Shown one piece after another: positions 1 through 10,395 of a DNA stretch of 64,000 bases; the stretch's first letter is position 1, and each line of letters begins with the position of its first letter. The DNA is from an uncultured Saprospiraceae bacterium (GTDB taxonomy: Bacteria; Bacteroidota; Bacteroidia; Chitinophagales; Saprospiraceae). A model generated the notes under the pieces. That model worked only from the letters and a program-made list of their open reading frames with translations, was not told the DNA's origin and ran no database searches. The position numbers were made by a program, and so were the translations under genes. The stretch covers positions 1-64,000 of the forward strand of contig CALLXF010000010.1 in the NCBI GenBank assembly GCA_938015805.1. Reading direction: 5' to 3'.

Positions 1-37
1 CTTAAAAGCACGTGCTATTATTCGCTTAACCAATAGC

Positions 38-68
38 TTTGTAAAAACCGCTAAAAAATCTACCTTTG
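38..68 (+). promoter_or_regulatory. Bacteroidota-type promoter of the PpiD gene
   Basis: TTTG at 38-41 and TACCTTTG at 61-68, separated by 19 bases, match the -33 (TTTG) and -7 (TAnnTTTG) elements of the primary Bacteroidota sigma factor. The start codon follows 57 bases later, leaving a normal leader. Inferred from consensus only. Confidence 0.6.
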
Positions 69-125
69 CACATCTTTTGAGAATAGGATTCTCTTTATTG
101 AAAACAAGTGTATAAATAACATACA

Positions 126-2264
126 ATGGCGTTAATAGGAACGATTAGAAAAAACAACTGGCTTTTACTCGTAGTCATCGGATTAGCTCTGGTAGCTTTT
201 CTTTTTATGGATAGTATGGGTAACCAAAATCTAGGATCTGGAGTAACTGGACCTACTATAGGCGAAGTAGCTGGAACAGAAATCGGATATAACGAATTCC
301 AAAGAGCACAGTCTACTCTTTACAATAACTCATCAGCTGACCCTTTTGTAGTAAAAAATACGCTTTGGAACTTCTTTGTAGAAAAAGCATTAGTAAATAA
401 AGAGGCAAATGCTTTGGGAATAGATGTATCGAAAGAGGAACTTAGAGATTTACAGTTTGGTGCTAATCTGAGTCCGATCATACAGCAAAGTTTTAGAAAT
501 CAGCAAACAGGTCAAGTAGATAGAGCTAGTTTAGAGAACATCAAAAACCAAATCGATAACGGTGATTTTAGAAAACCAGAATTTGCAAATGCAAGAGCCT
601 ACTGGGGAGAACAAGAAAAACAAATCGTAAAAGATCAGAAACAAGCAAAATTATCATCCCTAGTCTCAAAGGCCATGTTTACACCGACTTGGATGATCGA
701 AATGCAAAACGCAGAAAATCAAGCAAACTATAGTTTTGATTACGTAAAAATACCCTTTGATTACATCCCTAATACTGATGTAGAAATATCTGATGCTGAT
801 CTCAAGTCTTATATCCAAAGTAATCCTGCAAAGTATACTAACGATAAAGAAACTAGAAGAGCGGAATTTATAGTTTTTGATGTAATAGCTACACCAGCTG
901 ATTCCATGGCTAGAAAAGAAGAGATGAATCTAAAAATCTCAGAGTTAAAGAGAACTAAGGAGATCGCTGTGGATTCTGCCTTTGCAATTAATAACAACGG
1001 TAGCTATGTTAACTATTATGCCAAAGCAGATGAGATGCCAGAAAATTTAAAATCTGTAGTTCCTACTATGGAGGTGGGTACAGTTTATGGACCATATATC
1101 GATAACGGATTTTACTCTGCTATAAAACTATTAGATAAAAAAGTAGTTCCAGACTCTGTAGAAGCGAGACATATTTTACGTCGAGTTGCTCCTGGAGATT
1201 TTGTAGGTATGGAAACTGCAAAAGCAAAAATTGATAGTATTAAAAACGAGATTACTTCTCGAAGAGCAAAATTTGCAGATATGGCTACACAGTTTAGTGA
1301 AGATGCTGGTTCCGCTGCTAAAGGTGGAGATCTTGGAAGTTTTGTTCAGGGTGCTATGGTTCCTGAGTTTAATAAAGCAGCTATGTTTGGAGCTGAAAAA
1401 GAATTGCAAGTAGTAACAACAAGTATAGGTGTCCACTTAATCGAAGTATTAAATAAAAAATATACGAATCAAGAACCTAAGTACAAAACAGCAATCATCA
1501 GAATTCCAATCACACCGTCTAAGGATACTCAAGATAATCTCTATGCAGATGTCTCTGAGCTGATCAGTAAAAACAAAGACATTACATCTCTTAAAGCTGC
1601 GGCTGATGCCAAAGGAATATCTACAGAAACTTCTGCGTTTGTTGATCAAAATGCATATGCCTTAGGATCTTTAGGAAGTGGCAATACTTCCAGAGAAATC
1701 GTAAAATGGATGTTTAATGGAAACACGGAGATCGGAAATGTAAGTCCTGAAGTATATACTTACTCTGATCCTAACTTTTACTATAATAATAAATATGTGG
1801 CTGTAAGTCTTAATGCAACAAATCCTAAAGGATTATCTACAGTAGACGGTGTAAGATCTCAGATAGAAAATCTAGTAAAAAATAAAAAGAAAGGTGAGCA
1901 AATCATTTCTAAAATTTCTGGAAATGATATAAATGCAATCGCTAGCCAGTTTGGACAAACAGTAGCAAATGTGCCTTCTGCAAATTTAAGTTCTACCAGT
2001 ATTCCTGGAATGGGTAATGAACCTAAAGTATTATCAACAGTAGCAGCAACTGCAGCTAATTCTGTTTCTAATCCAGTAATAGGAAACAGTGGTGTTTATA
2101 TAGTTAAGACAACTAATAAATATGATGCTCCTCCTGCTACAAATATACCTAGTCTCAGAGCTACTGCAAATAACGCTGATCGTTCCAGAGCGAGAACAGC
2201 ATTAATGAATGCACTTAAAAAAGAAGCAGACATAAAAGATAGAAGACTGAGTGCAGATATGTAG
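126..2264 (+). CDS. ppiD: PpiD-type peptidyl-prolyl isomerase/foldase (SurA_N + parvulin)
   Basis: Membrane-anchored periplasmic folding factor of 712 aa. It opens with a short basic cytoplasmic end and one membrane segment (about residues 11-29, WLLLVVIGLALVAFLF), the layout of PpiD rather than soluble SurA. A SurA_N-like helical region follows. One parvulin domain lies at about residues 343-443, with the typical ARHIL start, GGDLG turn and GVHLIEV end. The rest is a divergent C-terminal chaperone-like half. A consensus promoter sits upstream and a strong terminator follows, so it appears monocistronic. Family knowledge: such proteins assist outer-membrane protein folding. The parvulin assignment is firm; client proteins are unknown. 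Confidence 0.88.
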   Translation: MALIGTIRKNNWLLLVVIGLALVAFLFMDSMGNQNLGSGVTGPTIGEVAGTEIGYNEFQRAQSTLYNNSSADPFVVKNTLWNFFVEKALVNKEANALGIDVSKEELRDLQFGANLSPIIQQSFRNQQTGQVDRASLENIKNQIDNGDFRKPEFANARAYWGEQEKQIVKDQKQAKLSSLVSKAMFTPTWMIEMQNAENQANYSFDYVKIPFDYIPNTDVEISDADLKSYIQSNPAKYTNDKETRRAEFIVFDVIATPADSMARKEEMNLKISELKRTKEIAVDSAFAINNNGSYVNYYAKADEMPENLKSVVPTMEVGTVYGPYIDNGFYSAIKLLDKKVVPDSVEARHILRRVAPGDFVGMETAKAKIDSIKNEITSRRAKFADMATQFSEDAGSAAKGGDLGSFVQGAMVPEFNKAAMFGAEKELQVVTTSIGVHLIEVLNKKYTNQEPKYKTAIIRIPITPSKDTQDNLYADVSELISKNKDITSLKAAADAKGISTETSAFVDQNAYALGSLGSGNTSREIVKWMFNGNTEIGNVSPEVYTYSDPNFYYNNKYVAVSLNATNPKGLSTVDGVRSQIENLVKNKKKGEQIISKISGNDINAIASQFGQTVANVPSANLSSTSIPGMGNEPKVLSTVAATAANSVSNPVIGNSGVYIVKTTNKYDAPPATNIPSLRATANNADRSRARTALMNALKKEADIKDRRLSADM

Positions 2265-2286
2265 TCAATCTTAAAAAAAAATATAT

Positions 2287-2320
2287 AAAGACGTGGCAAT
2301 TTTGTCGCGTCTTTTTTTTT
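2287..2320 (+). terminator. Rho-independent terminator after ppiD
   Basis: A stem of about 13 pairs (including two G-U pairs) beginning AAAGACG and closing CGTCTTT, with a very short loop, runs directly into a T tract. It lies 23 bases downstream of the stop codon. Confidence 0.85.
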
Positions 2321-2403
2321 ATCCTAGATGTATTATATCATCAGGACAATCATCTTTAGAACATGAACGTTTACTATTGGGAAACCACAGATTTAATTAT
2401 TAG

Positions 2404-3036
2404 ATGAAGCTTTCACAGATTAGTATCCTTTTTATATTAACAGCTATTGCTTGTAAAAATACATCTCTAATAGAAAACTACGATGACAACGGAATACTCT
2501 TGAGTCAGTCTTATCAAAAAGAGGATGGCACTAAACATGGAGTTACTACACACTATATAGATGGTAAATTATTTTCCGAAGAACATTATAATAATGATGT
2601 TCTAGACGGTCCACGTAAAATATTTTACGCAGATAAGAGTGTCGAAATTATAGAACAATATAAAAATGGTTTACTCGATGGAGAATATATCGTATATCAT
2701 CCTAACGGGCAAAAGATGTTCATTGCTAATTACAGTAGCGGCATGATGCAAGGAAATGCTATTTCGTATTTTGATGATGGTAGTGTAAAAGAGGAAGTTA
2801 CCTTTGTAGATGGTGAGGAAAATGGACCCTTTAAAGAGTATTATTCTAATGGCAAGATAGAATGGGAAGGTACATATACGCCTGGAAAAGAAGAACCTAA
2901 CGAAATCGGACTTCTCTTAAATTATAATGCAGAAGGAACATTAATCCGTAAATTACAGTGTGATACGATATATGGATACAATAAATGTAAAACCATATGG
3001 ACATTAGATACAATCGATACTGATAAGTCACAGTAA
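2404..3036 (+). CDS. MORN_2-repeat lipoprotein (YwqK-like)
   Basis: A 210 aa predicted lipoprotein: the signal ends in a lipobox (TAIAC, Cys at residue 17). Most of the mature part consists of MORN_2/YwqK-type repeats of about 23 residues with motifs such as YYSNGKIEWEGTY and YHPNGQKMFIANY. These are usually labelled 'YwqK antitoxin', but no toxin lies next to it, so I treat the label as a family name only. It sits 46 bases upstream of porQ and may be co-transcribed with it and the DD-peptidase. A second MORN lipoprotein occurs at 54284-54901. Role unknown; the repeats suggest a surface or periplasmic binding scaffold. Confidence 0.75.
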   Translation: MKLSQISILFILTAIACKNTSLIENYDDNGILLSQSYQKEDGTKHGVTTHYIDGKLFSEEHYNNDVLDGPRKIFYADKSVEIIEQYKNGLLDGEYIVYHPNGQKMFIANYSSGMMQGNAISYFDDGSVKEEVTFVDGEENGPFKEYYSNGKIEWEGTYTPGKEEPNEIGLLLNYNAEGTLIRKLQCDTIYGYNKCKTIWTLDTIDTDKSQ

Positions 3037-3082
3037 GTTATACATCTGATAATCAACAAAACGGAAAACGAGATAAAGTAAA

Positions 3083-4150
3083 ATGGACAATCATAAAAGT
3101 ATTAAAACATCTTTTCTATTATTACTTTTTACTATTTGTTCTCATTGGGCTGTAGCCCAATTAGGAGGACAGCAAGTATTCCAGTTTTTAAATTTACCAG
3201 GATCATCTAGAGTGACAGCACTCGGCGGATCTTTAATAGCAGTACAAGATGATGATGTCGCTCTTGCATTTGAAAATCCCGCTTTACTAGATTCCTCAGC
3301 TCATAATGCTCTTTCCTTTAGCCATAATTTCCATCTCGCAGGTATTAGTAACGGACTTGTAAATTACGGAAGGCACCTAAATAAATACGGTGTTACCGCA
3401 CATGGTGGAATACAATATATCAATTATGGAGATTTTAATTTTACAGATGAGATCGGAAATCAGCAAGGTACTTTCTCAGCATCCGAGCTAGCACTAGCCA
3501 TAGGAGCAAGTAAGCAAATCAATGATAGAATATATGCTGGTGCAAATCTTAAATATATCACTGCCACTTATGAATCGTACTCCAGTAATGCTTTCGCCAC
3601 AGATCTAGGTGTTAGTTACATAAATCCAGAAAGTAGATTTGTTGCTTCTCTCGTTTTTCAAAATTTAGGATTACAAATCAGTCAGTTTGCTAATAATAAA
3701 GAAACGATTCCGCTAAATGTCCAACTCGGAATCTCTAAAAAACTAAAACATCTCCCATTTAGAATATCAATTACCGCTCAGAATTTACAAAAGTGGAATG
3801 TCCTCTACGATGATCCTAACGCCCAAGTAGTGACTGATATTTTTGGAACCAGAGAAGAGGTAAATACTTTTAATCAACGGATAGATAACCTCTTTAGACA
3901 TTTTATTTTTAGTGGAGAATTTTTACTTGGCAGAAAAGAAAATCTGAGAATCAGATTTGGGTATAATCATCTGAGGAGACAAGAGCTTAAAGTGAGTCAG
4001 TTTAGAAGTTTTGGAGGATTTTCTTTAGGAGCAGGTCTTAAGATTTATAAATTTAGAATCGACTATGGTGTCGGTTATTATCACCTCGCAGGAGCGACTA
4101 ATCACCTAACAATATCCACTAATCTTACAGAATATCGTAAAAAACTATAA
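3083..4150 (+). CDS. porQ: Type IX secretion system protein PorQ
   Basis: 355 aa with a cleavable signal peptide ending near AVAQ (residue about 26). The mature protein starts with the family hallmark LGGQQVFQFLNLPGSSR followed by TALGG and AFENPALLD, features of PorQ/PorV-related barrels. The rest alternates in the way expected of an outer-membrane beta-barrel. Family knowledge: PorQ belongs to the type IX secretion machinery, in the attachment complex that handles cargo carrying C-terminal sorting domains; two such cargos are encoded in this window. The stop codon directly abuts the ATG of the next gene, so the two are surely one transcript. Confidence 0.88.
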   Translation: MDNHKSIKTSFLLLLFTICSHWAVAQLGGQQVFQFLNLPGSSRVTALGGSLIAVQDDDVALAFENPALLDSSAHNALSFSHNFHLAGISNGLVNYGRHLNKYGVTAHGGIQYINYGDFNFTDEIGNQQGTFSASELALAIGASKQINDRIYAGANLKYITATYESYSSNAFATDLGVSYINPESRFVASLVFQNLGLQISQFANNKETIPLNVQLGISKKLKHLPFRISITAQNLQKWNVLYDDPNAQVVTDIFGTREEVNTFNQRIDNLFRHFIFSGEFLLGRKENLRIRFGYNHLRRQELKVSQFRSFGGFSLGAGLKIYKFRIDYGVGYYHLAGATNHLTISTNLTEYRKKL

Positions 4151-5518
4151 ATGCGATTCTCGATTTTTTGTTGTTTACTGGTTTTAGTTTTAATTAGTTG
4201 TGGCTCATCGAGAGAAGCAATTTCTACAACTGTAGATCCAGTAAAAACATCGCCTACTGCAAAAACTACTGAAGAAAAAAACAATCCTCAACCTAAATAT
4301 GAGATTAAGCAAAACCTAGAACAAGAAATAGAATCCTCCTTTTTATTCCAAGAACATTTTGTAGGCCTTCATGTGTATGATCCTATTAAGAGAAAATCAA
4401 TCATAGATATAAATGCTAATAAGTCTTTTACACCAGCTTCTAATATTAAGCTATATACATTGTATGCTTGCTTAGCCATACTAGAGCAGGAGGTGCCTAT
4501 AATCCAGTATGCCGAGACTCCCACGGCGTTATACTTTAGAGGTACAGGAAATCCAGGGTTTTTACATCCGAGATTACTAATCGGAGATCGGACATTTGAG
4601 TTTTTAAATGTCAGTAAAAAGCAAATATATTTTGATGATAGTAATTTTAAGGATGAGCATTTTGGGAGTGGATGGGCATGGGATGATGCCAGCTATACCT
4701 ATCAGTGTGAGAAATCTAGCCTGCCTATTTTTGGGAATGTAACCCTTGTCCAGAAACAAAAAGATTCCTATAAGCTAAAAATCGTACCACCCACCTTAGC
4801 AAAGGAGATTTCCTATCCTATAGATGCTAAAAAAACTATTGTAAGAGATGTAAGTTCTAATGCCATACTGATAAAAAAAACAGGATTATTAGAAAAGCAA
4901 ATAAACACCACGATACCTTTTAAATATAACCGTGACCTGATTTTAGATATGCTCAGTGATACGCTAAATAGAAAAGTATTACACGGAAAAACAGATATTC
5001 CCTACCAAGACCTGATCGATGATAATCGCGATGAGCTTTACGCCCTTATGATGCAAGAAAGCGATAATATGATCGCTGAGCAATTACTGTTGATGTGCAG
5101 TCATAAATTATCAGATAGCTTATCCACTAAACCTACCATTAGATATATAGTAAACGAACTTATAGACGGCATTCCTAAATATCCAAAATGGGTTGATGGC
5201 TCTGGACTATCGCGTTATAATCTAGGAGCCCCGACTACTTTTACATGGATACTAGAAAAACTAGATAGACGTCTAGGAAGAGAAGTGGTGGAGTTGTATT
5301 TCCCAGAAATAGATATCGATATTCCTAATCTTAAAGAACCGATCATCTATGCTAAAACAGGAAGTCTTTCTAATAATTTTAGTCTTAGTGGATATATGAC
5401 ATGTAAGTCCGGAAAAAAAGTCATCTTTTCATTTATGAATAATCATTTTAAAAGAAAACGTTCGGAAATCTGGAATGAAATGAAAGTGATTTTGAGAAAG
5501 ATCTATGATAATAATTAG
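4151..5518 (+). CDS. dacB: D-alanyl-D-alanine carboxypeptidase/endopeptidase (PBP4, peptidase S13), lipoprotein
   Basis: 455 aa. The N-terminus is a lipoprotein signal (VLISC, Cys about 17) followed by a Ser/Thr/Lys-rich linker. The three penicillin-binding motifs are in order: SNIK (SxxK, about residues 97-100), SDN (about 303) and KTG (about 401). That pattern and length fit the S13/PBP4 family, which trims or cleaves peptidoglycan cross-links in the periplasm. There is no gap to porQ. The PBP4 insertion domain between SxxK and SDN is present. Family assignment is firm; whether endo- or carboxypeptidase activity dominates cannot be told. Confidence 0.88.
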   Translation: MRFSIFCCLLVLVLISCGSSREAISTTVDPVKTSPTAKTTEEKNNPQPKYEIKQNLEQEIESSFLFQEHFVGLHVYDPIKRKSIIDINANKSFTPASNIKLYTLYACLAILEQEVPIIQYAETPTALYFRGTGNPGFLHPRLLIGDRTFEFLNVSKKQIYFDDSNFKDEHFGSGWAWDDASYTYQCEKSSLPIFGNVTLVQKQKDSYKLKIVPPTLAKEISYPIDAKKTIVRDVSSNAILIKKTGLLEKQINTTIPFKYNRDLILDMLSDTLNRKVLHGKTDIPYQDLIDDNRDELYALMMQESDNMIAEQLLLMCSHKLSDSLSTKPTIRYIVNELIDGIPKYPKWVDGSGLSRYNLGAPTTFTWILEKLDRRLGREVVELYFPEIDIDIPNLKEPIIYAKTGSLSNNFSLSGYMTCKSGKKVIFSFMNNHFKRKRSEIWNEMKVILRKIYDNN

Positions 5519-5682
5519 AGGTTAGACTGTTAGAGATTGGCATTCTGATTTTGGTCTTTATTAGGATTTACAGTAGGAGTTATTCTAGATCTTATCTTTT
5601 CAATGGCGTACAATAACATTTAAGAATCTCTAGCCATTTTTATCTTTACACATCTATACCTTTAATCCGATTTACCTTGTTT

Positions 5683-6177
5683 TCAACTATCTACAGAAAA
5701 AATAACTTCTCCATCTCCTAAGATTTCCATAGAAAAAGCTTTAGAGTTTTTAGGATCGTATGCTTCGTCCGCTTTTTGGTTTTCTCCAGCAATGATACTG
5801 ATGATCAGATCCTCATCGATAGAAGCCACAGATTTTTTTACCAGTTCGCCTTCTACGATTACCGATGCGATAGATTTGCGACTGATCACGCGATTTCTTT
5901 TATTGTAAGTAACTAGTATAAATTCGTATTTCATCAGCGACCCTTTCCAGTAGACCAATGCCGTAAAATTCTCAGTATTAGGAATCTTCAAACAAGGGAT
6001 AAACTCAGTCATCTCATCGATTTCTTTTTCGATAGGTTCTATAAATTCGCTTATAAATCCTGCTGGTAACGCTTTATTCTCCGAACTAAAAGTCATCACC
6101 TTCTCATCAGATAAGGTCACAGGAAGATCCACCTCCGGAAAGTATGTTATATAGCTTTTAAAGTCTACTTTATTCAT
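5683..6177 (-). CDS. Hypothetical protein, 164 aa
   Basis: I do not recognise the family. The protein is acidic and soluble, with no signal peptide or membrane segment. It reads as a mixed alpha/beta domain: an N-terminal stretch with FSSENKALPAGF, a central beta-rich part (FTALVYWKGSLMKYEFILV) and a C-terminal EILGDGEVIFSV strand pair. It is a single gene facing away from dacB. A near-consensus -7 box (TACCTTTA, complement of 6184-6191) lies just before the ATG. The reading frame has normal composition for this genome, so I believe it is real. Confidence 0.6.
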   Translation of the reverse strand: MNKVDFKSYITYFPEVDLPVTLSDEKVMTFSSENKALPAGFISEFIEPIEKEIDEMTEFIPCLKIPNTENFTALVYWKGSLMKYEFILVTYNKRNRVISRKSIASVIVEGELVKKSVASIDEDLIISIIAGENQKADEAYDPKNSKAFSMEILGDGEVIFSVDS

Positions 6178-6641
6178 GCCGTAAAGGTATGGTTAATGTC
6201 TAAATGTGATAATAGGAAAATGAAGAAATAAAGAATTATACAATGCAATAAAGTAAGCAAAAAAACTCCGTGTCATCCATATCTCTGTGGTTCCTAAATT
6301 AATGCGGAAATAATGATCAAAATGAAAATAAGATAATTGATTACTAATTATATTAAATATTTGAACTTTATAATCCTTTCACTCCCTCAAACCATGACCC
6401 TTAAAGCCTTAAAGCCTTAAAGCCTAGAATTAAAAAAACTACATTTCCAATTACACATCCCAAAATCTCTAACCGCTTTACCTAATTCAATTAAACCATT
6501 GAAGAAAAAACATTGGCGAAAGCCAAATAAAACAAAAAATCAAACTTAGATTAATTCTAAATAAGAAGATCACTTAATCTATGGCAGGTATCTTGTTGTT
6601 TATACGGTAAATTAGGGATTAAGAAAAACTATATTTTAACT
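6178..6641. other. Non-coding stretch upstream of sdhC
   Basis: 464 bases with no convincing ORF. It contains three tandem copies of CTTAAAGC (6400-6423) and the hairpin TTGGC-GAAA-GCCAA at 6513-6526, which is one copy of the recurring CATTGGCGNAAGCC motif. I found no clear TAnnTTTG promoter for sdhC here. Confidence 0.5.
6400..6423. repeat. Tandem 8-base repeat, 3 copies
   Basis: CTTAAAGC occurs three times without interruption in the intergenic region upstream of sdhC. It is a simple slippage-type repeat; no function is evident. Confidence 0.8.
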
Positions 6642-7334
6642 ATGTGGATAATAAATCTATTGACATCCAGTATAGGTCGTAAAGTGATCATGAGTCTGAC
6701 TGGGTTATTTCTCTGTTCATTTTTAATCGTCCATCTGATTGGAAATTTTCAATTATTAGTAGGTGACGGTGGAGAAGCATTCAATACCTACGCTTATTTT
6801 ATGACGCACAACCCGTTGATAAAATTTACGTCTTATGGACTGTATGCTATGATCTTGCTTCATGCTATTCAGGGAATAATCCTTTATTTAGCCAATAAGA
6901 AAAAATCTGGTGGTAATATCGGATCTAAATATGCAGTAAGTACATACAAAAACGGAAGTTGGGGTTCTAAAAATATGGCTCTCCTAGGTACATTTATCTT
7001 GTTTTTTATCTGCATCCATATGGGTGATTTCTGGTGGAAAATGAAAATGGATGACTTGCCGATGTTGACCTATGATGGATATAACGAACCGATAGCAGAC
7101 TTATACGGAAGAGTATCTGCTGCATTCAATGAGCTGTGGATCGTAATCGTTTACTTAATCGGATTGATCGCACTGGCTTTTCACTTGATACATGGTTTTG
7201 GAAGTGCATTTCAGACCTTGGGTTTACGTCATAAAAAATATACCCCGATGATAAATGGAATCGGAGTAGTATTTTCTGTAGCTGTATGCCTAGGCTTTGC
7301 AGTAATTCCAGTAGTTCATTACTTTTTTAATTAG
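6642..7334 (+). CDS. sdhC: Succinate dehydrogenase cytochrome b558 subunit
   Basis: 230 aa with five membrane segments. Histidines placed in or near the helices ([35 protein letters not shown]) fit the di-heme b558 family used by Bacteroidota, Campylobacterota and Bacillus-type enzymes. This family replaces the separate SdhC and SdhD anchors. It anchors SdhAB on the inner membrane and passes electrons between succinate and quinone. It is first in sdhCAB, 8 bases before sdhA. Direction (succinate oxidation or fumarate reduction) cannot be read from sequence. Confidence 0.93.
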   Translation: MWIINLLTSSIGRKVIMSLTGLFLCSFLIVHLIGNFQLLVGDGGEAFNTYAYFMTHNPLIKFTSYGLYAMILLHAIQGIILYLANKKKSGGNIGSKYAVSTYKNGSWGSKNMALLGTFILFFICIHMGDFWWKMKMDDLPMLTYDGYNEPIADLYGRVSAAFNELWIVIVYLIGLIALAFHLIHGFGSAFQTLGLRHKKYTPMINGIGVVFSVAVCLGFAVIPVVHYFFN

Positions 7335-7342
7335 TAGAAATT

Positions 7343-9337
7343 ATGAGTTTAAATAATAATGTCCCATCAGGAGCCTTATCAGAAAAATGGACTAACTACA
7401 AGTCTAAAATGGATCTCGTAGCTCCTAATAATAAAAGAAGATTAGATGTCATCGTAGTAGGAACGGGACTCGCAGGAGCATCCGCAGCTGCTACACTCGG
7501 CGAATTAGGATACAACGTAAAAGCATTTACGTTCCATGATAGTCCGAGACGAGCACATAGTATTGCAGCCCAAGGAGGAATCAATGCCGCAAAAAATTAT
7601 CAAAACGACGGAGATAGTATCTGGAGATTATTTTACGATACCATCAAAGGAGGAGATTATAGATCTAGAGAGTCTAACGTTCATAGACTTGCAGAAGTAA
7701 GTGCAGATATTATCGATCAGTGCGTCGCACAGGGCGTACCGTTTGCACGGGAATATGGAGGTCTTTTACATAACAGATCTTTTGGAGGAGTACAAGTATC
7801 ACGTACTTTTTATGCAAGAGGCCAAACAGGACAACAGTTACTGATCGGAGCGTATCAAGCATTATCGAGACAGATCTCTAATGGTAATGTAAAAATGTAT
7901 AACCGTCATGAGATGCTAGACCTCGTAAAAGTAGATGGTAAAGCCAGAGGAATTATTACCCGTAATCTCCTCAATGGAAAAATAGAAAAACATGCTGCCC
8001 ATTGTGTAATACTGGCAACAGGAGGATATGGAAATGTATTCTATCTATCGACTAACGCGATGGGATCTAATGTCACAGCGGCATGGAGAGCGGTAAAACG
8101 TGGAGCCTATATGGCTAACCCTTGTTACACGCAGATCCACCCTACTTGTATTCCTGTATCTGGAGATTATCAGTCTAAACTGACTCTAATGTCAGAGTCG
8201 CTAAGAAATGACGGTCGAGTATGGGTACCTAAAAAAGCAGAGGACGCAAAAGCGATCAGAGAAAGAAAGAAAACAGGATTAGATATTCCTGAGGAAGATA
8301 GAGATTATTACCTAGAGCGTAGATATCCAGCATTTGGAAATCTCGTTCCTAGAGATGTGGCCTCACGAGCTGCAAAAATAGCTTGTGATAAAGGAAATGG
8401 AGTTGCTCCTACTGGACTTGCAGTATTTTTAGATTTTGCATCAGCTATACAGAGATACGGGAGATCTTCCGCTTTATCTCAAAATATCGATAATCCGGAT
8501 GCAGCTACAATAATAAAATTAGGAGAAAAAGTAGTTGAAGAAAAATATGGAAACCTCTTTGAGATGTACGAAAAAATCACAGGAGAAAATCCATATAAAC
8601 AACCAATGAAAATTTATCCAGCGGTCCATTATACAATGGGAGGCTTATGGGTTGACTATAATTTACAAACTAATATTCCTGGCCTTTTTGCCTTGGGCGA
8701 AGCAAACTTTTCTGATCATGGTGCAAACCGATTAGGAGCTTCGGCACTGATGCAAGGCCTAGCAGATGGATACTTTGTGATTCCTTACACGCTGGGAACA
8801 TTTTTATCTCACGAGATACGAACACCGACCATTAGTAATGATACCCCAGAATTTAATGAAGCAGCTAATGCAGTAAAGGAAAGAATACAGCGATTAGCTA
8901 ATTCCCAAGGAAACCAATCTGTAGAATCCTTCCATAGAAGATTAGGGAAAATTATGTGGGAATACTGTGGTATGTCACGTAATGCAGAAGGTCTTAAAAA
9001 AGGTCGTCAAATGATCCGTGAGCTTAGAGATGAATTTTATAAAGACGTATATGTGCCTGGATCTGATACTGAGTATAATCCAGAATTAGAGAAAGCAGCT
9101 AGAGTAGCAGATTTCCTAGAACTGGGAGAGTTAATGATGTGTGATGCACTGGACAGAAACGAGTCTTGTGGTGGTCATTTCCGAGAGGAATATAAATCTC
9201 CAGAAGGGGAAGCACAACGTAATGATGAAGGATACACTTATGTATCGGCGTGGGAATGGGATGATCATAATCCAGTCCTTCATAAAGAAGAACTGACTTT
9301 CGAAAATGTAGAATTAAAAACTAGAAGTTATAAATAG
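7343..9337 (+). CDS. sdhA: Succinate dehydrogenase/fumarate reductase flavoprotein subunit
   Basis: 664 aa. The N-terminal dinucleotide fold [18 protein letters not shown] binds FAD. The motif [16 protein letters not shown] carries the histidine (about residue 71) that links FAD covalently. The catalytic region includes HPTCIP and, near residue 470, [14 protein letters not shown]. The length is greater than the E. coli SdhA but usual for the b558-type enzyme. It oxidises succinate to fumarate in the TCA cycle, on the cytoplasmic side of the membrane. Flanked by sdhC (8 bases) and sdhB (38 bases). Confidence 0.96.
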   Translation: MSLNNNVPSGALSEKWTNYKSKMDLVAPNNKRRLDVIVVGTGLAGASAAATLGELGYNVKAFTFHDSPRRAHSIAAQGGINAAKNYQNDGDSIWRLFYDTIKGGDYRSRESNVHRLAEVSADIIDQCVAQGVPFAREYGGLLHNRSFGGVQVSRTFYARGQTGQQLLIGAYQALSRQISNGNVKMYNRHEMLDLVKVDGKARGIITRNLLNGKIEKHAAHCVILATGGYGNVFYLSTNAMGSNVTAAWRAVKRGAYMANPCYTQIHPTCIPVSGDYQSKLTLMSESLRNDGRVWVPKKAEDAKAIRERKKTGLDIPEEDRDYYLERRYPAFGNLVPRDVASRAAKIACDKGNGVAPTGLAVFLDFASAIQRYGRSSALSQNIDNPDAATIIKLGEKVVEEKYGNLFEMYEKITGENPYKQPMKIYPAVHYTMGGLWVDYNLQTNIPGLFALGEANFSDHGANRLGASALMQGLADGYFVIPYTLGTFLSHEIRTPTISNDTPEFNEAANAVKERIQRLANSQGNQSVESFHRRLGKIMWEYCGMSRNAEGLKKGRQMIRELRDEFYKDVYVPGSDTEYNPELEKAARVADFLELGELMMCDALDRNESCGGHFREEYKSPEGEAQRNDEGYTYVSAWEWDDHNPVLHKEELTFENVELKTRSYK

Positions 9338-9375
9338 ATTGCTTAGTAAAAAAGTAGTCCTTTAAAAATATATCT

Positions 9376-10122
9376 ATGAAGCTTAAATTAAGAGTCTGGA
9401 GACAAAAAGATGCTAACAGCAAAGGTGGATTCCATAGCCACGATGTAGAAGCAGATGAGCACATGTCATTTTTAGAAATGATGGATGTTTTAAACGAACA
9501 ATTAATTTCTGAGAAAAAAGAACCTGTCGCTTTTGAGCACGATTGTAGAGAAGGGATTTGTGGAACTTGTAATATGGTGATCAACGGTCGTCCACATGGA
9601 CCACAAAAAGGAACCACTGTATGTCAGCTGCACATGAGACAGTTTAAAGATGGCGATGAGATCGTGATCGAGCCTTGGAGAGTAGCTGCTTTTCCGATTA
9701 TCAAAGACTTAGTAGTAGATCGATCTTCTTTCGATCATATCATACAGGCAGGAGGATATATTTCTGTTAACACAGGTCAAGCTCCAGATGGAAATGCGAT
9801 TCCTATCGAAAAAGATATTTCTTCAGAAGCCTTTGATGCCGCTGCTTGTATCGGATGTGGAGCATGTGCAGCCGCTTGTCCTAATGGATCAGCGATGTTA
9901 TTTACCTCTGCAAAAGTTGCCCATTTAGGTAAGTTACCTCAGGGAAAAGTGGAGCATGAGGGCCGTGTACAGAAGATGGTAGCACAGATGGATAAAGAAG
10001 GGTTCGGTTTTTGCTCTAACATCGGAGCATGTGAGGTGGAGTGTCCTAAGGAGATATCCACAGAGAACATAGCAATGCTTAACAGATCCTATTTAGGATC
10101 CATGTTGAGTAGTAATGATTAA
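9376..10122 (+). CDS. sdhB: Succinate dehydrogenase iron-sulfur subunit
   Basis: 248 aa. The [2Fe-2S] cysteines are in CREGICGTC and a later C (TTVCQ). The other two clusters are bound by [12 protein letters not shown] and [13 protein letters not shown]. It transfers electrons from SdhA flavin to the heme/quinone site in SdhC. It is the last gene of sdhCAB; a stem-loop terminator follows 80 bases later. Confidence 0.95.
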   Translation: MKLKLRVWRQKDANSKGGFHSHDVEADEHMSFLEMMDVLNEQLISEKKEPVAFEHDCREGICGTCNMVINGRPHGPQKGTTVCQLHMRQFKDGDEIVIEPWRVAAFPIIKDLVVDRSSFDHIIQAGGYISVNTGQAPDGNAIPIEKDISSEAFDAAACIGCGACAAACPNGSAMLFTSAKVAHLGKLPQGKVEHEGRVQKMVAQMDKEGFGFCSNIGACEVECPKEISTENIAMLNRSYLGSMLSSND

Positions 10123-10201
10123 TATGTTATAAATACTTTTTGCCTTTCGGCGAATGGATAATCTTTTATAAAATCCATTAGTATTTAACCTTAACAATCG
10201 G

Positions 10202-10229
10202 CCTCGCAGGGATGCGGGGCTTTTTTTTG
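10202..10229 (+). terminator. Rho-independent terminator after sdhCAB
   Basis: Perfect 8-pair stem GCCTCGCA / TGCGGGGC (one G-U pair) with loop GGGA, followed by eight T. Confidence 0.9.
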
Positions 10230-10395
10230 CCAATAGGCAGCGTTTTACAAGCTAATAATGTCTAGTCAAAAGAAACCATTTTAATTAACGGCCCCATTAC
10301 AGAAAAGCTTTACAATTTTTTCTGCCCTTACGATTTAAAAATATGGCCTGATCCAATCAGACCCATCTGATATTTTTAACATCAAAACGACAACT

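Noticed and set aside
2404-3036. Toxin-antitoxin system suggested by the YwqK label
   Set aside because: No toxin-like partner lies beside either MORN gene; both are lipoproteins, not cytoplasmic antitoxins.
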